Shown here: one piece after another, positions 9,199 to 18,434 of the stretch | Layout: each line of letters opens with the position of its first letter | Position numbering within the stretch: position 1 is the stretch's first letter | Assembly (NCBI GenBank): GCA_964431385.1 | Contig: CAYSJM010000001.1 | Location: 65,116-129,115 of the forward strand | Direction of reading: 5' to 3' | Length of the DNA stretch: 64,000 nt | Source of the DNA: UTCHB3 sp964431385 | GTDB taxonomy: Bacteria > Bacteroidota > Ignavibacteria > Ignavibacteriales > Ignavibacteriaceae | The notes under the pieces: generated by a model | Databases searched by the model: none | Told to the model about the DNA's origin: nothing | The model's input: only the letters and a program-made list of their open reading frames with translations | Position numbers and translations under genes: made by a program

Positions 9199-12100
9199 TT
9201 ATTTTCCGATTTGGTTTTCTCTGATTTCTTTCAGAGCCTCATTTGAATAAAAATCGAGTGTGTCGAGCAATGCCGGAATTTTCCCTTCGGGATCGCTGTC
9301 AAGTGCAAGTTTCTCAATCTGAGGAACAACTCCTTCAAGTTCTTTGATCCCCATATACGATAGAGTTGGCTTAAACTTATGTGCAACTTTCTTTATCTCT
9401 TCCCAGTCTTTCGAATTGTAGAGTGACCTTAATCGGGCGAGCACTTCCGGAGTGTTTTCCGAAAAAAGGTTCATCATTTCACCCATTATATCATCATCGC
9501 CACCTGTAAGTTCGTTCAGATAGTCGAGACGAATATATTTAAATTTTGACTCCACAGGTTCAACTCCCTCGACCGGTTCAGCCGCTTCTTCGGGTTGTTC
9601 TGTCGATACTTTTTTCTCAGGGATAAGAGAGTCCCTGCCAACGAGTGTGAATATCTTTTTTTGAAGTTCAACGGGTTTTACCGGTTTACTGATATAATCG
9701 TTCATACCACTCGAATAGACACGATCTTTTGATTCGATCATTGCAGAGGCTGTAAACGCAAGGATTGGTATATCCTTTTTGGGGAATGGAAAATCGAGCC
9801 TTATTGCCTCCGAAGTTTCAAATCCATTCATTACCGGCATCGAGAGATCCATCAAAATTATATCAAAATCCTCATTTTTATACAATTCGAGTGCTTGTTT
9901 CCCATTCGGAGCAACTTTATAAGTGCATCCCCACAGTTTAAGAATATTGGTTGCAACAAGTTGATTCATCTCATTGTCCTCAACCACAAGAACATTAAGT
10001 CCGCGTAAATCTTTGTGAGTATGTTTTGCCTCTTCGATGAGATCACTACCCAAAATCAGATCGTCCCGTTCGGAGATTCTGAAAGGCATTTTCACAACAA
10101 ATTCAGACCCTACACCTTCAGTGCTGGTAACATAAATCTGCCCGCCCTGTTTTTCAACGAGCGATTTTACGATTGCCAGCCCAAGACCGGTGCCCATCTT
10201 AGCCCGTCTGTCTCTGTTTTTTACCTGCTCAAACGAGTCAAAAATCTTATTCAAATACTGTTTTGGGATACCAATACCGGTATCAGTTACTTTTATCTTG
10301 AGTCTGATTTCTTCAGAGTCCTCGGCGATTAACTCCACACCAACCGACACTTCACCCTTTTCGGTAAATTTAACGGAATTGGAGACGAGATTCAGAAGTA
10401 TCTGACCAAACCTTACCTGGTCACCCCGAACCCAAAACGGGACTTCATCGGAAATGGTGGCGGATATCTTGATTCCCTTCTCCTCTGCTGCATACCTGAC
10501 CGACTCAATGACATGATTAACTGACTCGAAAACTGAAAAATCATCTATCAGAAACTCTAACTTATTTGCTTCGATCTTTGAAAAGTCTAAAATATCATTA
10601 ATTATTACGAGTAAATTATCAGTTGAATATTTAATTGCCTTCAGAAACTGGATTTGTTCCTCAGATGGATTCAGTTCTAAAAGCAGATGAGTGAAACCAA
10701 GAACAGCGTTCATAGGTGTTCTGATTTCGTGGCTTATATGGGCGAGGAATTGTTCTTTTGCTTTTGTCGATTCGATAGCGATATTTCGAGCAACTTCGAG
10801 TTCTTTTAATCGTCTTCTTCTCTCTGTGATATCGCTGAGAGCTACTGTATAGTAAACCTCCATATTAAATTCCATCCTCGAGACATGTATCTCAACGGGG
10901 AATGTCGAACCATCTCTTCTGATTCCTGTAAGTTCTATATTCTGACCTGATATTTCCCGATACATCGAGTCAACATCCCCTGTCCAAATTGAAAGATCGA
11001 ACATTCCCTCTTTAAAGAGCATCTGAAAATCTTCCCTGATGAGTGCTTCTTTCGAATAGCCCCAAATTCGTCGTACTTCCTCGTTTATCAGCATAATTCT
11101 ACTGTGACTGTCGAGCAGGATGATTCCGTCTGCAACCGTTTCGAGAACAGTTTGGAAAAGTCTTCTCGATCTTTCGAGTGATTCGTTGGCTGCTCTCAGG
11201 TCAGTGATATCGAGTCCATATCCGATTAGATAATCAACCTCACCCTCAGCATTGAGAATAGGGTTAATAACTCGCAAGATTTTTTTTCTATTCTCCCTCG
11301 AACCTGTCTCCTCCTCAAAGTGAAGTGTCTTTTTGGTTTGTATCACTTCACGAAGTGTCTCTTCTCTCTTTTCTGCGGATTTTGGATCGTAACCACGATA
11401 CTCAAAATACTCGGAGTCGGTTTTTCCGATAATATATTTTCGCAGTTCTTCATTCTTAAGACTTTCAGGATTAAGGAAGATATATCTCAGATTTTTATCA
11501 AAAACAGCAATTTGCCCCGGGAGATCATTCAGAATTTTTTCATAAAATTGTTTTAATCTGTCAATTTCGGCATTTAAACTTTTTGATTCGGTAATGTCTC
11601 TCGCAACAGCATGTAACCCCAAAAGTTTTCCGGATGCAATATTCAGCCTTACATTCTGCCCTACCCAAAGGGTTTTGCCCGACTTTGTAGTCATCCTGAA
11701 TTCCAGATAGGTATTTTCGATCTGGTTTAATATTTGCTTTAAATAGTGATCGCGTACTCTTGGTTTCTCATCGGGATGTACGAGTTGTAAATAATTCATT
11801 TTCAGCAATTCATTCAATGAGTATTCGCTCAATTGCTCCCCTTTTGGGTTCACAAAAGTAAAATCCCCCTTAATCGTTGCATTATAAATAATATCACTTG
11901 CATTCTCGATAATCTGACGATATTTAAATTCACTCTCCCTAAGTTGTCTGTCAGCTTCTTTTCTGGAAGTTATATCGCGATAAGCCCAAAGATGTCCCTT
12001 ATATTCTGACTGAACAAAAATGGGGATATAATCTCGTTCAAAAGTCCTGCCGTCAATCAGGTGCAATTCTTCATTTTTTTTCAATTCCCGTTTTTCTACA

Positions 12101-12843
12101 AGATCTACTATTTCTGAGACGAACTTATCAGGCTCGAGGAAAAGCGATTTTGATTCTTCTGCAGAATTACTGCAGTCGGTACCAATTAAGGATTCAGGTG
12201 AAACAGGAATAGAAAATAAATCACAAAAAGCTTGATTTACCGCAATAATTCTCCTCTCCTCATTCTCCACGAGTACTCCTGAATTTAAATTCAGAAGTAG
12301 TGCTTCAAGCGTTGAGGAGTATTCCCTTAACCTTTTTGCTGTATTTTTCTCACGAACATTCAAGGTGAATCGATGACAGTTTAATGCCATTATCTTCGTA
12401 AGAAATGAAGTTATTTCCCTGAATTCCTTATTATAAAAATTCGGGTGTTCACTAACATAACCAACACACCCAAAACATTCATTTTCATGTAGAAGGGGGT
12501 AATAAACCCGGGAGTTTACTTTAAAGGACCGTCCGTTGGTCAGGGAAAGATAACTCTCATCCGACTCATCATCGATAATAAGTTCTTTTTTGTTTTTTAT
12601 CACCCAGCCGGGATGTCTCTCCCACGCAGTTCGTTCAGCTTCCAGTCTCTCGGATTCTGAAAAGAGCTTTGAATGTAAAAGTCGCAGTGAGCCCGTGTGA
12701 GGATCGATCAGGTAAAGCCCGGTTCGCTCAACATTTCCATAATTTTCCACAAATACATCAAAAGCTTTTGCGAACTCTTCGAGTGTAGATGCAGTTGAAA
12801 ATAGTACGGTTACTTCTTCGAGCAGTTGTATTTTTGTATCCAT
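9199..12843 (-). CDS. Hybrid sensor histidine kinase, GAF-PAS(x4)-HisKA-HATPase-REC-Hpt
   Basis: 1214 aa. There is no signal peptide or membrane segment, so it is cytoplasmic. Order: GAF (about 1-165), four PAS/PAC units (about 180-680), HisKA with His705 in ISHEIRTPMN, HATPase_c (about 800-915, GTGLGLAIV), receiver with Asp999 (ILMDLSMP), and C-terminal Hpt with His1155 (VAHKFKPTLSYMG). It holds a complete internal phosphorelay. The natural next acceptor is Asp51 of the receiver-phosphatase gene 34 nt downstream. Ligands of the GAF and PAS domains cannot be told from sequence. It is divergent from the SPOR-like gene at 12989. Confidence 0.95.
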   Translation of the reverse strand: MDTKIQLLEEVTVLFSTASTLEEFAKAFDVFVENYGNVERTGLYLIDPHTGSLRLLHSKLFSESERLEAERTAWERHPGWVIKNKKELIIDDESDESYLSLTNGRSFKVNSRVYYPLLHENECFGCVGYVSEHPNFYNKEFREITSFLTKIMALNCHRFTLNVREKNTAKRLREYSSTLEALLLNLNSGVLVENEERRIIAVNQAFCDLFSIPVSPESLIGTDCSNSAEESKSLFLEPDKFVSEIVDLVEKRELKKNEELHLIDGRTFERDYIPIFVQSEYKGHLWAYRDITSRKEADRQLRESEFKYRQIIENASDIIYNATIKGDFTFVNPKGEQLSEYSLNELLKMNYLQLVHPDEKPRVRDHYLKQILNQIENTYLEFRMTTKSGKTLWVGQNVRLNIASGKLLGLHAVARDITESKSLNAEIDRLKQFYEKILNDLPGQIAVFDKNLRYIFLNPESLKNEELRKYIIGKTDSEYFEYRGYDPKSAEKREETLREVIQTKKTLHFEEETGSRENRKKILRVINPILNAEGEVDYLIGYGLDITDLRAANESLERSRRLFQTVLETVADGIILLDSHSRIMLINEEVRRIWGYSKEALIREDFQMLFKEGMFDLSIWTGDVDSMYREISGQNIELTGIRRDGSTFPVEIHVSRMEFNMEVYYTVALSDITERRRRLKELEVARNIAIESTKAKEQFLAHISHEIRTPMNAVLGFTHLLLELNPSEEQIQFLKAIKYSTDNLLVIINDILDFSKIEANKLEFLIDDFSVFESVNHVIESVRYAAEEKGIKISATISDEVPFWVRGDQVRFGQILLNLVSNSVKFTEKGEVSVGVELIAEDSEEIRLKIKVTDTGIGIPKQYLNKIFDSFEQVKNRDRRAKMGTGLGLAIVKSLVEKQGGQIYVTSTEGVGSEFVVKMPFRISERDDLILGSDLIEEAKHTHKDLRGLNVLVVEDNEMNQLVATNILKLWGCTYKVAPNGKQALELYKNEDFDIILMDLSMPVMNGFETSEAIRLDFPFPKKDIPILAFTASAMIESKDRVYSSGMNDYISKPVKPVELQKKIFTLVGRDSLIPEKKVSTEQPEEAAEPVEGVEPVESKFKYIRLDYLNELTGGDDDIMGEMMNLFSENTPEVLARLRSLYNSKDWEEIKKVAHKFKPTLSYMGIKELEGVVPQIEKLALDSDPEGKIPALLDTLDFYSNEALKEIRENQIGK

Positions 12844-12988
12844 TTGATGCCAAAAATCTTGATTAAAATTCCTAAAGATTATTCAATTCCACCCCCAAAA
12901 TATGCAAAATGGCTTAAAAAGTTATCGATCTAATCAATAATTTATTTATTTTTACAAAAAAACTTCTGAAAATTCGACTAATATCACA

Positions 12989-13945
12989 TTGAAATCTGCC
13001 CTGCATCTTTTTTTGGTTTTGTTTCTCATCGTACCGCTCTCAGTTTGTGGTCAGTTTGCAAAAGCATATTCAGTGATAGCGGGCTCGGGGGTTGATAAAG
13101 ATGCAGTTGAAAAGATTACTCAGAAGGTGGTTTTGTCGGGATTTAAGGCTTTAACAATCGACTTTTCTACCGAAAAAAAAGCCCTTTTTAGAACTTGTTC
13201 GGGATACTTTACCAGTCAACAGGATGCGATTTCTCACAGAGAATCATTAAAATCGAAAACCGGAATAAAAGATGCTTGGGTATTCAGCATCTCTTCAAAT
13301 TATGAAAGTTTATTTAACGATCTGAAAGAAGGAAATTCTCAACCCGAACCGGAAAAACAATCTGAGAAGGTAGAAAAAAAAGTTGACCCTCCTGTAATTA
13401 ATTCAGATCCTTCAAAACCGCCATATATTTTAGATACAACGCCCGATAACACAGGCGAACTGGATAAGATAATTTTAATTTACAATGAAATTTCGGCGGC
13501 ACTTCAAAAGAAAAAACCGGAACTCATAGAAAAATTTATCGACCCCGAAATTGGGTTGATCGAAATTATTGATCCATCCGGGATTCCGTACCCCATTCAT
13601 TCAATTTCATATATGCAAGCAGTAAACCAGGGAGTCTTTATTTCAACAGCGGGTAAAACCCCGGTAAAGGATTTCCTGCCGGAATTCGATTGTAATGCCG
13701 GAATGTGGACCAAGACAGGAGCCTTCATTTCGAAGGTAAAAAGCTACTCAAAAATCTCTTCCACTCTGGCTGGTGCTGCAGAATTAATATACTTCGATAA
13801 AGTACTTTTAGATGCGATAGAGAAAATGGAATATCGAATTTCTGTAGTCATTTTGGCGACTGATGAATCACTTTTGGGATTTTATCAAAAAGAGGGGAAC
13901 TGGTATCTGGGAGTTATTGATAATAGCTTCGATTGTGTGGAATAA
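12989..13945 (+). CDS. Secreted SPOR-domain-like protein
   Basis: 318 aa with a TTG start; no ATG or clear Shine-Dalgarno lies nearby, so the exact start is uncertain. Residues 1-21 form a signal peptide (LFLVLFLIVPLSVCGQ). The Cys is not in a good lipobox because Val precedes it. Residues about 25-105 read like a SPOR fold: YSVIAGSGVDKDAVEK, then a Gly-Phe-Lys-Ala strand, and a second repeat ending DAWVFS. SPOR domains bind denuded septal peptidoglycan. A charged Pro/Lys/Glu linker (110-150) precedes a C-terminal domain of about 165 residues that I do not recognise. The gene appears monocistronic. Confidence 0.75.
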   Translation: MKSALHLFLVLFLIVPLSVCGQFAKAYSVIAGSGVDKDAVEKITQKVVLSGFKALTIDFSTEKKALFRTCSGYFTSQQDAISHRESLKSKTGIKDAWVFSISSNYESLFNDLKEGNSQPEPEKQSEKVEKKVDPPVINSDPSKPPYILDTTPDNTGELDKIILIYNEISAALQKKKPELIEKFIDPEIGLIEIIDPSGIPYPIHSISYMQAVNQGVFISTAGKTPVKDFLPEFDCNAGMWTKTGAFISKVKSYSKISSTLAGAAELIYFDKVLLDAIEKMEYRISVVILATDESLLGFYQKEGNWYLGVIDNSFDCVE

Positions 13946-14119
13946 TCCTTCAAATTCTTCTTGTTTTATATGTAAATAAATGTTTATCTCGCCCGGTTAA
14001 AAAATCGTAATTTAATATCACAGCGTACCTCAGACCACCTGCTCTATTGAGCGGGCAAATTATCTAAGAAATATTTCTTTAATCCAATACATTCACTTAC
14101 CAATCAAAAAGAGGTTTCC
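13946..14119. promoter_or_regulatory. 5' region of the T9SS propeller gene with a small hairpin
   Basis: The 174-nt gap contains a 7-bp stem CCTGCTC / GAGCGGG (one G-T pair, loop TATT) at 14038-14055. GCCCG at 13991-13995 could pair with part of its right arm. There is no T-tract, so it is not a terminator. It ends with the GAGG ribosome-binding site before 14120. A 5' UTR structure is possible but unproven. Confidence 0.3.
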
Positions 14120-16612
14120 ATGAGGAAATTATCACTTCTTATTGTTTTGGCTATTTCTTTGTCTAATCTCGTTTATACTCAAACAGGTTCGGACTGGAAA
14201 TGGCTTCACCCATCACCACAAGGTAACTCCTTGCGGGCTATTCAAGCTTTCAGTGGAAGCACATGGTACGCAGTAGGTGGTGCCGGTACTTTTATGAAAA
14301 CTACCGACGCAGGTGCCACCTGGACATTTAATCATCTGGCAGGTGCACCGTTCGCTACATCAGGTCAGATTTCAAATGCCTTCGATCTACAATTTTTCGA
14401 TCAAAATACCGGAATTGTATGCGGATCAACAGGTGGTATTTACAAAACTACCGATGGTGGCAATTCCTGGGCACCGGTAGCCACAAACCCTATCGCAAAC
14501 ACAGTTACACTGAATCAACTGCATTTCTACGATGCCACATCCGGCTTTGTCTGTGGAACGACAGGTACTATTGCAAAAACCACTGACAGTGGCAACACAT
14601 GGACAACCGTCACTTCCGGTGTAACCACTACATTCAGCGATATATGGTCACCCGACGGTCTTTTGATACTCGCAGGTACTACAGCAGGTAATGTCAGGAG
14701 ATCTACTGATGGTGGTGCTACATGGGCAACTGTCAGTACAGGTGTTTCTTATACCGTGCAAAAAATCGGTGGAAGCGGTAATACTGTAATGGCTGCAGGT
14801 ACTGCAGGTAATGTAAGAGTTTCCACTGATGGTGGTGCTACATGGGCCGCTGCTAATACCGGTCTTGCTGCAGCAAATGTTTACTGGGATGTGGATTATC
14901 TAAACAATACTTTCTACCTCACAGGACCAAGCTTCAACCTCTACAAATCAACCAACCTTGGTGTCTCCTGGGATACACTCGCTTTGTTAAATCCGGGACA
15001 ACCATGGACATCCACCTACTATGCGTCAGTTTTTTCACCAACAGGTGATTCCGTTGTTACAGTAGGCGGTTTTGGGTTAATCCAGTCAAGATTGGGTGCT
15101 TCTGCAACACCAACTGCTCATGTTAAGCTCATTAAACCAGGTACATGGTATGATGTCTGGTCATCAGCACCCGATGGAAATGTTATTGCGGTTGGTGCTC
15201 CTACAGTTGTTGGTGTTCAAGATCAGGTTGCCAGATCGACAAATGGTGGAGGTTCATGGACTTTGGTTCCAATGTCCACCTACTCTACTGCTACATTCTG
15301 GAGTATCGACATGATCGACAACAATCTCGGCTTTATCTCCGGAACGAACAGTGCCATCTATAAAACCACCAATGGTGGTGCAAGCTGGGATTCACTTGCT
15401 TCAACAGGTCTTCCCACAGGTGCAACCTTCAGAAAGATTGACTTTATTGATGCCACAACAGGATGGGCTTTCGCCGGTGCACCCAGCACACTCGCTAACT
15501 TCATTTACAAAACCACTGACGGCGGTGCAACCTGGACCGGTCAGTCGAACGGTTTGCCTGCAGTTTCCAACGGTCAAATGTATGGTGCTTACATGATTAA
15601 CGCCAATGAAGGATACGGCATCTCTTATCAGCCAATTCCTTACAAAACCACTGATGGCGGTACTACATGGACACCCCAGGCTCTTGTTGACGCTTTTAGC
15701 GGATTCCTTTATGATATAAAGATGGCTGATGTAAACAACGGCTTTGCTGTTGGTTCTTCCGGAAGAGTGTACAAAACCACCAACGGTGGTACACTTTGGG
15801 ATACCGTTTCAGTGCCAACAAGAAGTTACAGTTTCAACTCTTTGGAAATGATTAATCCTCAGACCCTTGCAGTCTTTGGTTCAACGGGAACAAACTTCAT
15901 CACTACAGATGGGGGTCTTACCTGGGCAACCAAAAACACTTCCGGAGCCACGATGCAGGGTTCACACTGGTCATACGATTCAGGAACAAATACCTGGGCA
16001 CTCTTCACAGCCGGAACAAACGGTTATATACTTAAAAACACCCTTAGCATAGTTCCTGTTGAACTCGCTTCACTTTCTGCAACAGTTACAGGCAACGATG
16101 TTAATCTTAAGTGGTCCACTGCAACCGAATTAAACAACAACGGATTTGAGATTGAGAGAAAATCCGGCGAAGGTTCATGGTCAAAAGTTTCTTTTGTCAA
16201 AGGAAATGGAACCACCACCAAAATAACTGAATATGCCTACACTGATAAAGGTGTAAAAACCGGGAAATATCAGTATCGACTGAAACAGATCGATTTTGAT
16301 GGTTCAATTAACTATTCCTACGCAATTGAAGTTGAAGTTGGTACTCCAATGACATTTGAATTGTCGCAGAATTTCCCGAATCCTTTTAATCCGACAACAA
16401 CCATTTCTTACAGAATTCCTGAAACTTCAGGCGTTACCCTTAAGATATTTGATGTTACAGGTACAGAAGTTATGACCTTGGTAAACCAGAAGCAGGAAGC
16501 CGGTTCATATACCATCAATTTTGACGCAACCAACCTCGCCTCAGGAATGTATATTTACAAGATCGAAGCCGGCAAATACAATGCTGTCAAGAAAATGATG
16601 CTGATGAAATAG
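14120..16612 (+). CDS. T9SS-secreted beta-propeller protein with YCF48/BNR-like repeats
   Basis: 830 aa, preceded by AGAGG. Signal peptide 1-20. Residues about 25-640 hold a long series of YCF48/BNR-type repeats with the signature KTTDGGATW (variants STDGGATW, TTNGGASW), which build one or two beta-propellers. A linker domain starts at VPVELASLSATVTGNDV (about 645), a fibronectin-like segment typical of Bacteroidota surface proteins. The last about 85 residues are a type A T9SS sorting domain with FPNPFNPTTTISY, a GxYIYKI-like strand and a basic end. The protein should cross the outer membrane by T9SS and be anchored or released. Two adjacent repeats are near-duplicates in DNA. Substrate or adhesion role unknown. 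Confidence 0.9.
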   Translation: MRKLSLLIVLAISLSNLVYTQTGSDWKWLHPSPQGNSLRAIQAFSGSTWYAVGGAGTFMKTTDAGATWTFNHLAGAPFATSGQISNAFDLQFFDQNTGIVCGSTGGIYKTTDGGNSWAPVATNPIANTVTLNQLHFYDATSGFVCGTTGTIAKTTDSGNTWTTVTSGVTTTFSDIWSPDGLLILAGTTAGNVRRSTDGGATWATVSTGVSYTVQKIGGSGNTVMAAGTAGNVRVSTDGGATWAAANTGLAAANVYWDVDYLNNTFYLTGPSFNLYKSTNLGVSWDTLALLNPGQPWTSTYYASVFSPTGDSVVTVGGFGLIQSRLGASATPTAHVKLIKPGTWYDVWSSAPDGNVIAVGAPTVVGVQDQVARSTNGGGSWTLVPMSTYSTATFWSIDMIDNNLGFISGTNSAIYKTTNGGASWDSLASTGLPTGATFRKIDFIDATTGWAFAGAPSTLANFIYKTTDGGATWTGQSNGLPAVSNGQMYGAYMINANEGYGISYQPIPYKTTDGGTTWTPQALVDAFSGFLYDIKMADVNNGFAVGSSGRVYKTTNGGTLWDTVSVPTRSYSFNSLEMINPQTLAVFGSTGTNFITTDGGLTWATKNTSGATMQGSHWSYDSGTNTWALFTAGTNGYILKNTLSIVPVELASLSATVTGNDVNLKWSTATELNNNGFEIERKSGEGSWSKVSFVKGNGTTTKITEYAYTDKGVKTGKYQYRLKQIDFDGSINYSYAIEVEVGTPMTFELSQNFPNPFNPTTTISYRIPETSGVTLKIFDVTGTEVMTLVNQKQEAGSYTINFDATNLASGMYIYKIEAGKYNAVKKMMLMK

Positions 16613-16671
16613 GTATTAGGTATCTGGTATTAGGTATTAATTGATACTTGATAGTTTGTGCTGAAATATTT

Positions 16672-16706
16672 AAGCCCCGTTGCTGAGAAAGTGGCGGGGC
16701 TTTTTT
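16672..16706 (+). terminator. Intrinsic terminator after the T9SS propeller gene
   Basis: An 8-bp perfect stem AAGCCCCG / CGGGGCTT is followed by a T6 run. Its T-tract abuts the stop codon of the convergent outer-membrane pseudogene at 16708. Confidence 0.88.
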
Positions 16707-16707
16707 A

Positions 16708-17297
16708 TTAGAATCGATAACCTAAACTTCCCGTGAATAATCCTTTCATCCCGAGACCCAGTCCAAGTTGTATGACCACATTTTCCCCGATTCTTAATCC
16801 AAGTGGTTCAAACTGAAGAGCAAGAATGGTCTTGTTCACTGTTTCACTTTTATCGTCATAGTTACTCTCCACACTGAGAAATGCCATTCCTACTCCAAGA
16901 CTCATGGTTGCTCCAAAGGTTTCTGAACTAATGTATTTGTAACGCACATCCAGCATGGGTGAAATGATGCTTGCATCAATCTTCCCGGCACTTCTCGTTC
17001 CATAAGTCACACTTTTGGTCAGTTTCTCAAATGTTACAGAACCACCAAAAGAATATCTCTCGGTCTGGTAAAATTTATACCCAAAAGAAAGTGCAGGTAT
17101 GCTCGATCTGGTGTCACTGCTTGAGTAGCCTGAGGTTAGTGAAGTTGCCCAAATATCAACAAATTTGCTAAAATTTCAGGTACAGTAAGAGTACCAATTC
17201 CAATGAAAAGAAAATTATTCTTCTCCTTTTCCTGACTCCAGGCAGTTGAAGTTTGAATAACTGAAAAAGCCAACACGGCCAAAACAAACTTTCTCAT
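16708..17297 (-). pseudogene. Outer-membrane beta-barrel-like protein, frameshifted
   Basis: An ATG at 17297 opens a frame with a clean signal peptide (MRKFVLAVLAFSV...AWSQ) and FLFIGIGTLTVPEI, then stops after 53 codons. The same protein clearly continues in another frame as KFVDIWATSLTSGYSS, then SIPALSFGYKFYQTERYSFGG and MTYGTRSAGK, to the terminal GLFTGSLGYRF at 16708. The switch falls near 17161-17178, in AAA/TTTT runs, and corresponds to one missing base (or two extra). Alternating hydrophobic strands and a C-terminal aromatic suggest a barrel of about 195 residues. It may be a true pseudogene or a homopolymer sequencing error. No canonical slippery heptamer is in the right frame, so programmed frameshifting is unlikely. 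Confidence 0.75.
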
Positions 17298-17430
17298 TTC
17301 GATTAACCTAAATTGTTAAAATGCAGGGTGAGCATATTACTAATTAATTCACTAAATCACAATTATTTTTATTCAGTGTACCAACTTTTCTTTTTTTTGA
17401 ACATCTTTTAAATTAAGAAAACAAATTTTT

Positions 17431-17949
17431 ATGCAAGATATTCTCGATTTCACACTTTATTATAATAGTTACAAGAAGAAACTCTTCAACTACACTCTCC
17501 GAATGACAGGTAACCGGATGGCGAGCGAAGATATTCTTCAGACCGTTTTTATGCGATTTTACCAAAATTTGGGGAAGATCAGACATGGTGTAGCTATTGA
17601 ATTTTGGCTCTTTAAATCCGTAAGGAACGAAATCTTCACCTGGTTAAAGTCAAAAAAGAGACTTACCGAAAACTACCTCTCTTCCGATATTTCGGAAATC
17701 GAGATAGAATCTGATGGGACTGCAGATACCCAAATCATCGAATTTGAGCAAAGGGAAATTGTCTTGTCTGCCATAAACTCCCTCCCCGCTGACCAGAGAG
17801 AAGTGATCCTTCTTAAGGAGTATAGCGGACTTTCTTACGACGAAATTTCGGAAGTGGTGGGAATTGAAAAGAGTCTCGTAAAAAGCAGACTGTACTCAGC
17901 AAGACAAAAGCTGATTGCACAACTTTCAGATAAAATGAAAAATGAGTAA
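17431..17949 (+). CDS. ECF-type RNA polymerase sigma-70 factor
   Basis: 172 aa, typical for the extracytoplasmic-function class. Region 2 (about 10-80) has the DILQTVFMRFYQN helix that contacts core polymerase and the -10 element. Region 4 (about 115-165) has LPADQREVILLKEYSGLSYDEIS followed by a helix-turn-helix (VVGIEKSLVKSRLYSARQKL). The ATG at 17431 has no strong Shine-Dalgarno. The last 8 nt overlap the next gene, which has anti-sigma features, and a TonB-domain gene follows. This suggests an envelope-responsive regulon. The target promoters are not known; autoregulation is usual for such operons. Confidence 0.92.
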   Translation: MQDILDFTLYYNSYKKKLFNYTLRMTGNRMASEDILQTVFMRFYQNLGKIRHGVAIEFWLFKSVRNEIFTWLKSKKRLTENYLSSDISEIEIESDGTADTQIIEFEQREIVLSAINSLPADQREVILLKEYSGLSYDEISEVVGIEKSLVKSRLYSARQKLIAQLSDKMKNE

Positions 17950-18406
17950 AAGTATGAACGATAAAACGATAACAGAAACAATTCATGCCTGGTTTGACGG
18001 TGAGTTGAATAAAAGTGAAGAAGCAAACCTCTTCGCCATTCTTTCAACTAATCAGGATGCAAGAGATATTTTTAGAAAACAGAGCGATCTTAAAAAAAGT
18101 TTTGCTCTAATTGGTGAAGAATTTCCCGATAAATTAGACGAAAGAATCCTTGGAGCAATTCATGCCACCACTTCCACGAAAAAAACTGTATTTCAAAAAG
18201 CAAACTATATTCCGCTTCTTGGTTATGCACTCTCATTCGTTATGATAGTGATCAGCATTTTCCTTGTGAGCGAACTGAGGAGTAACCGGGCGGGGATAAA
18301 CGACTTGTCGGTTAAAGTGAAGGAACAGGAACAAACTATTAAATTGATGTTTAACGCTTATCCGACCATAATCGTTAAACCGACTAATACCTCAAGAACT
18401 CAGTAA
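17942..18406 (+). CDS. Probable membrane anti-sigma factor
   Basis: 154 aa, overlapping the sigma gene by 8 nt, which implies translational coupling. The N-terminus (ITETIHAWFDGELNKSEEANLF) matches the anti-sigma ASD helix layout (xxDGEL), but I see no His-x3-Cys-x2-Cys zinc motif. One transmembrane helix lies at about 90-112 (YALSFVMIVISIFLVSEL), with a short periplasmic coiled-coil tail (KVKEQEQTIKLMF). It would hold the ECF sigma factor at the inner membrane until a signal arrives. The call rests on context plus the ASD-like start, not on a strong family match. Confidence 0.75.
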   Translation: MSKSMNDKTITETIHAWFDGELNKSEEANLFAILSTNQDARDIFRKQSDLKKSFALIGEEFPDKLDERILGAIHATTSTKKTVFQKANYIPLLGYALSFVMIVISIFLVSELRSNRAGINDLSVKVKEQEQTIKLMFNAYPTIIVKPTNTSRTQ

Positions 18407-18434
18407 ACAATTTTTTACAACTAAAGGAATAAAT

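Noticed and set aside
14120..16612. Regular short repeats suggesting CRISPR or tandem array
   Set aside because: They are in-frame propeller blades of a coding gene, with variable spacing.
17160..17180. Programmed -1 frameshift in the outer-membrane gene
   Set aside because: AAATTTT is present but not in the frame needed for a slippery heptamer, and no following pseudoknot is evident.
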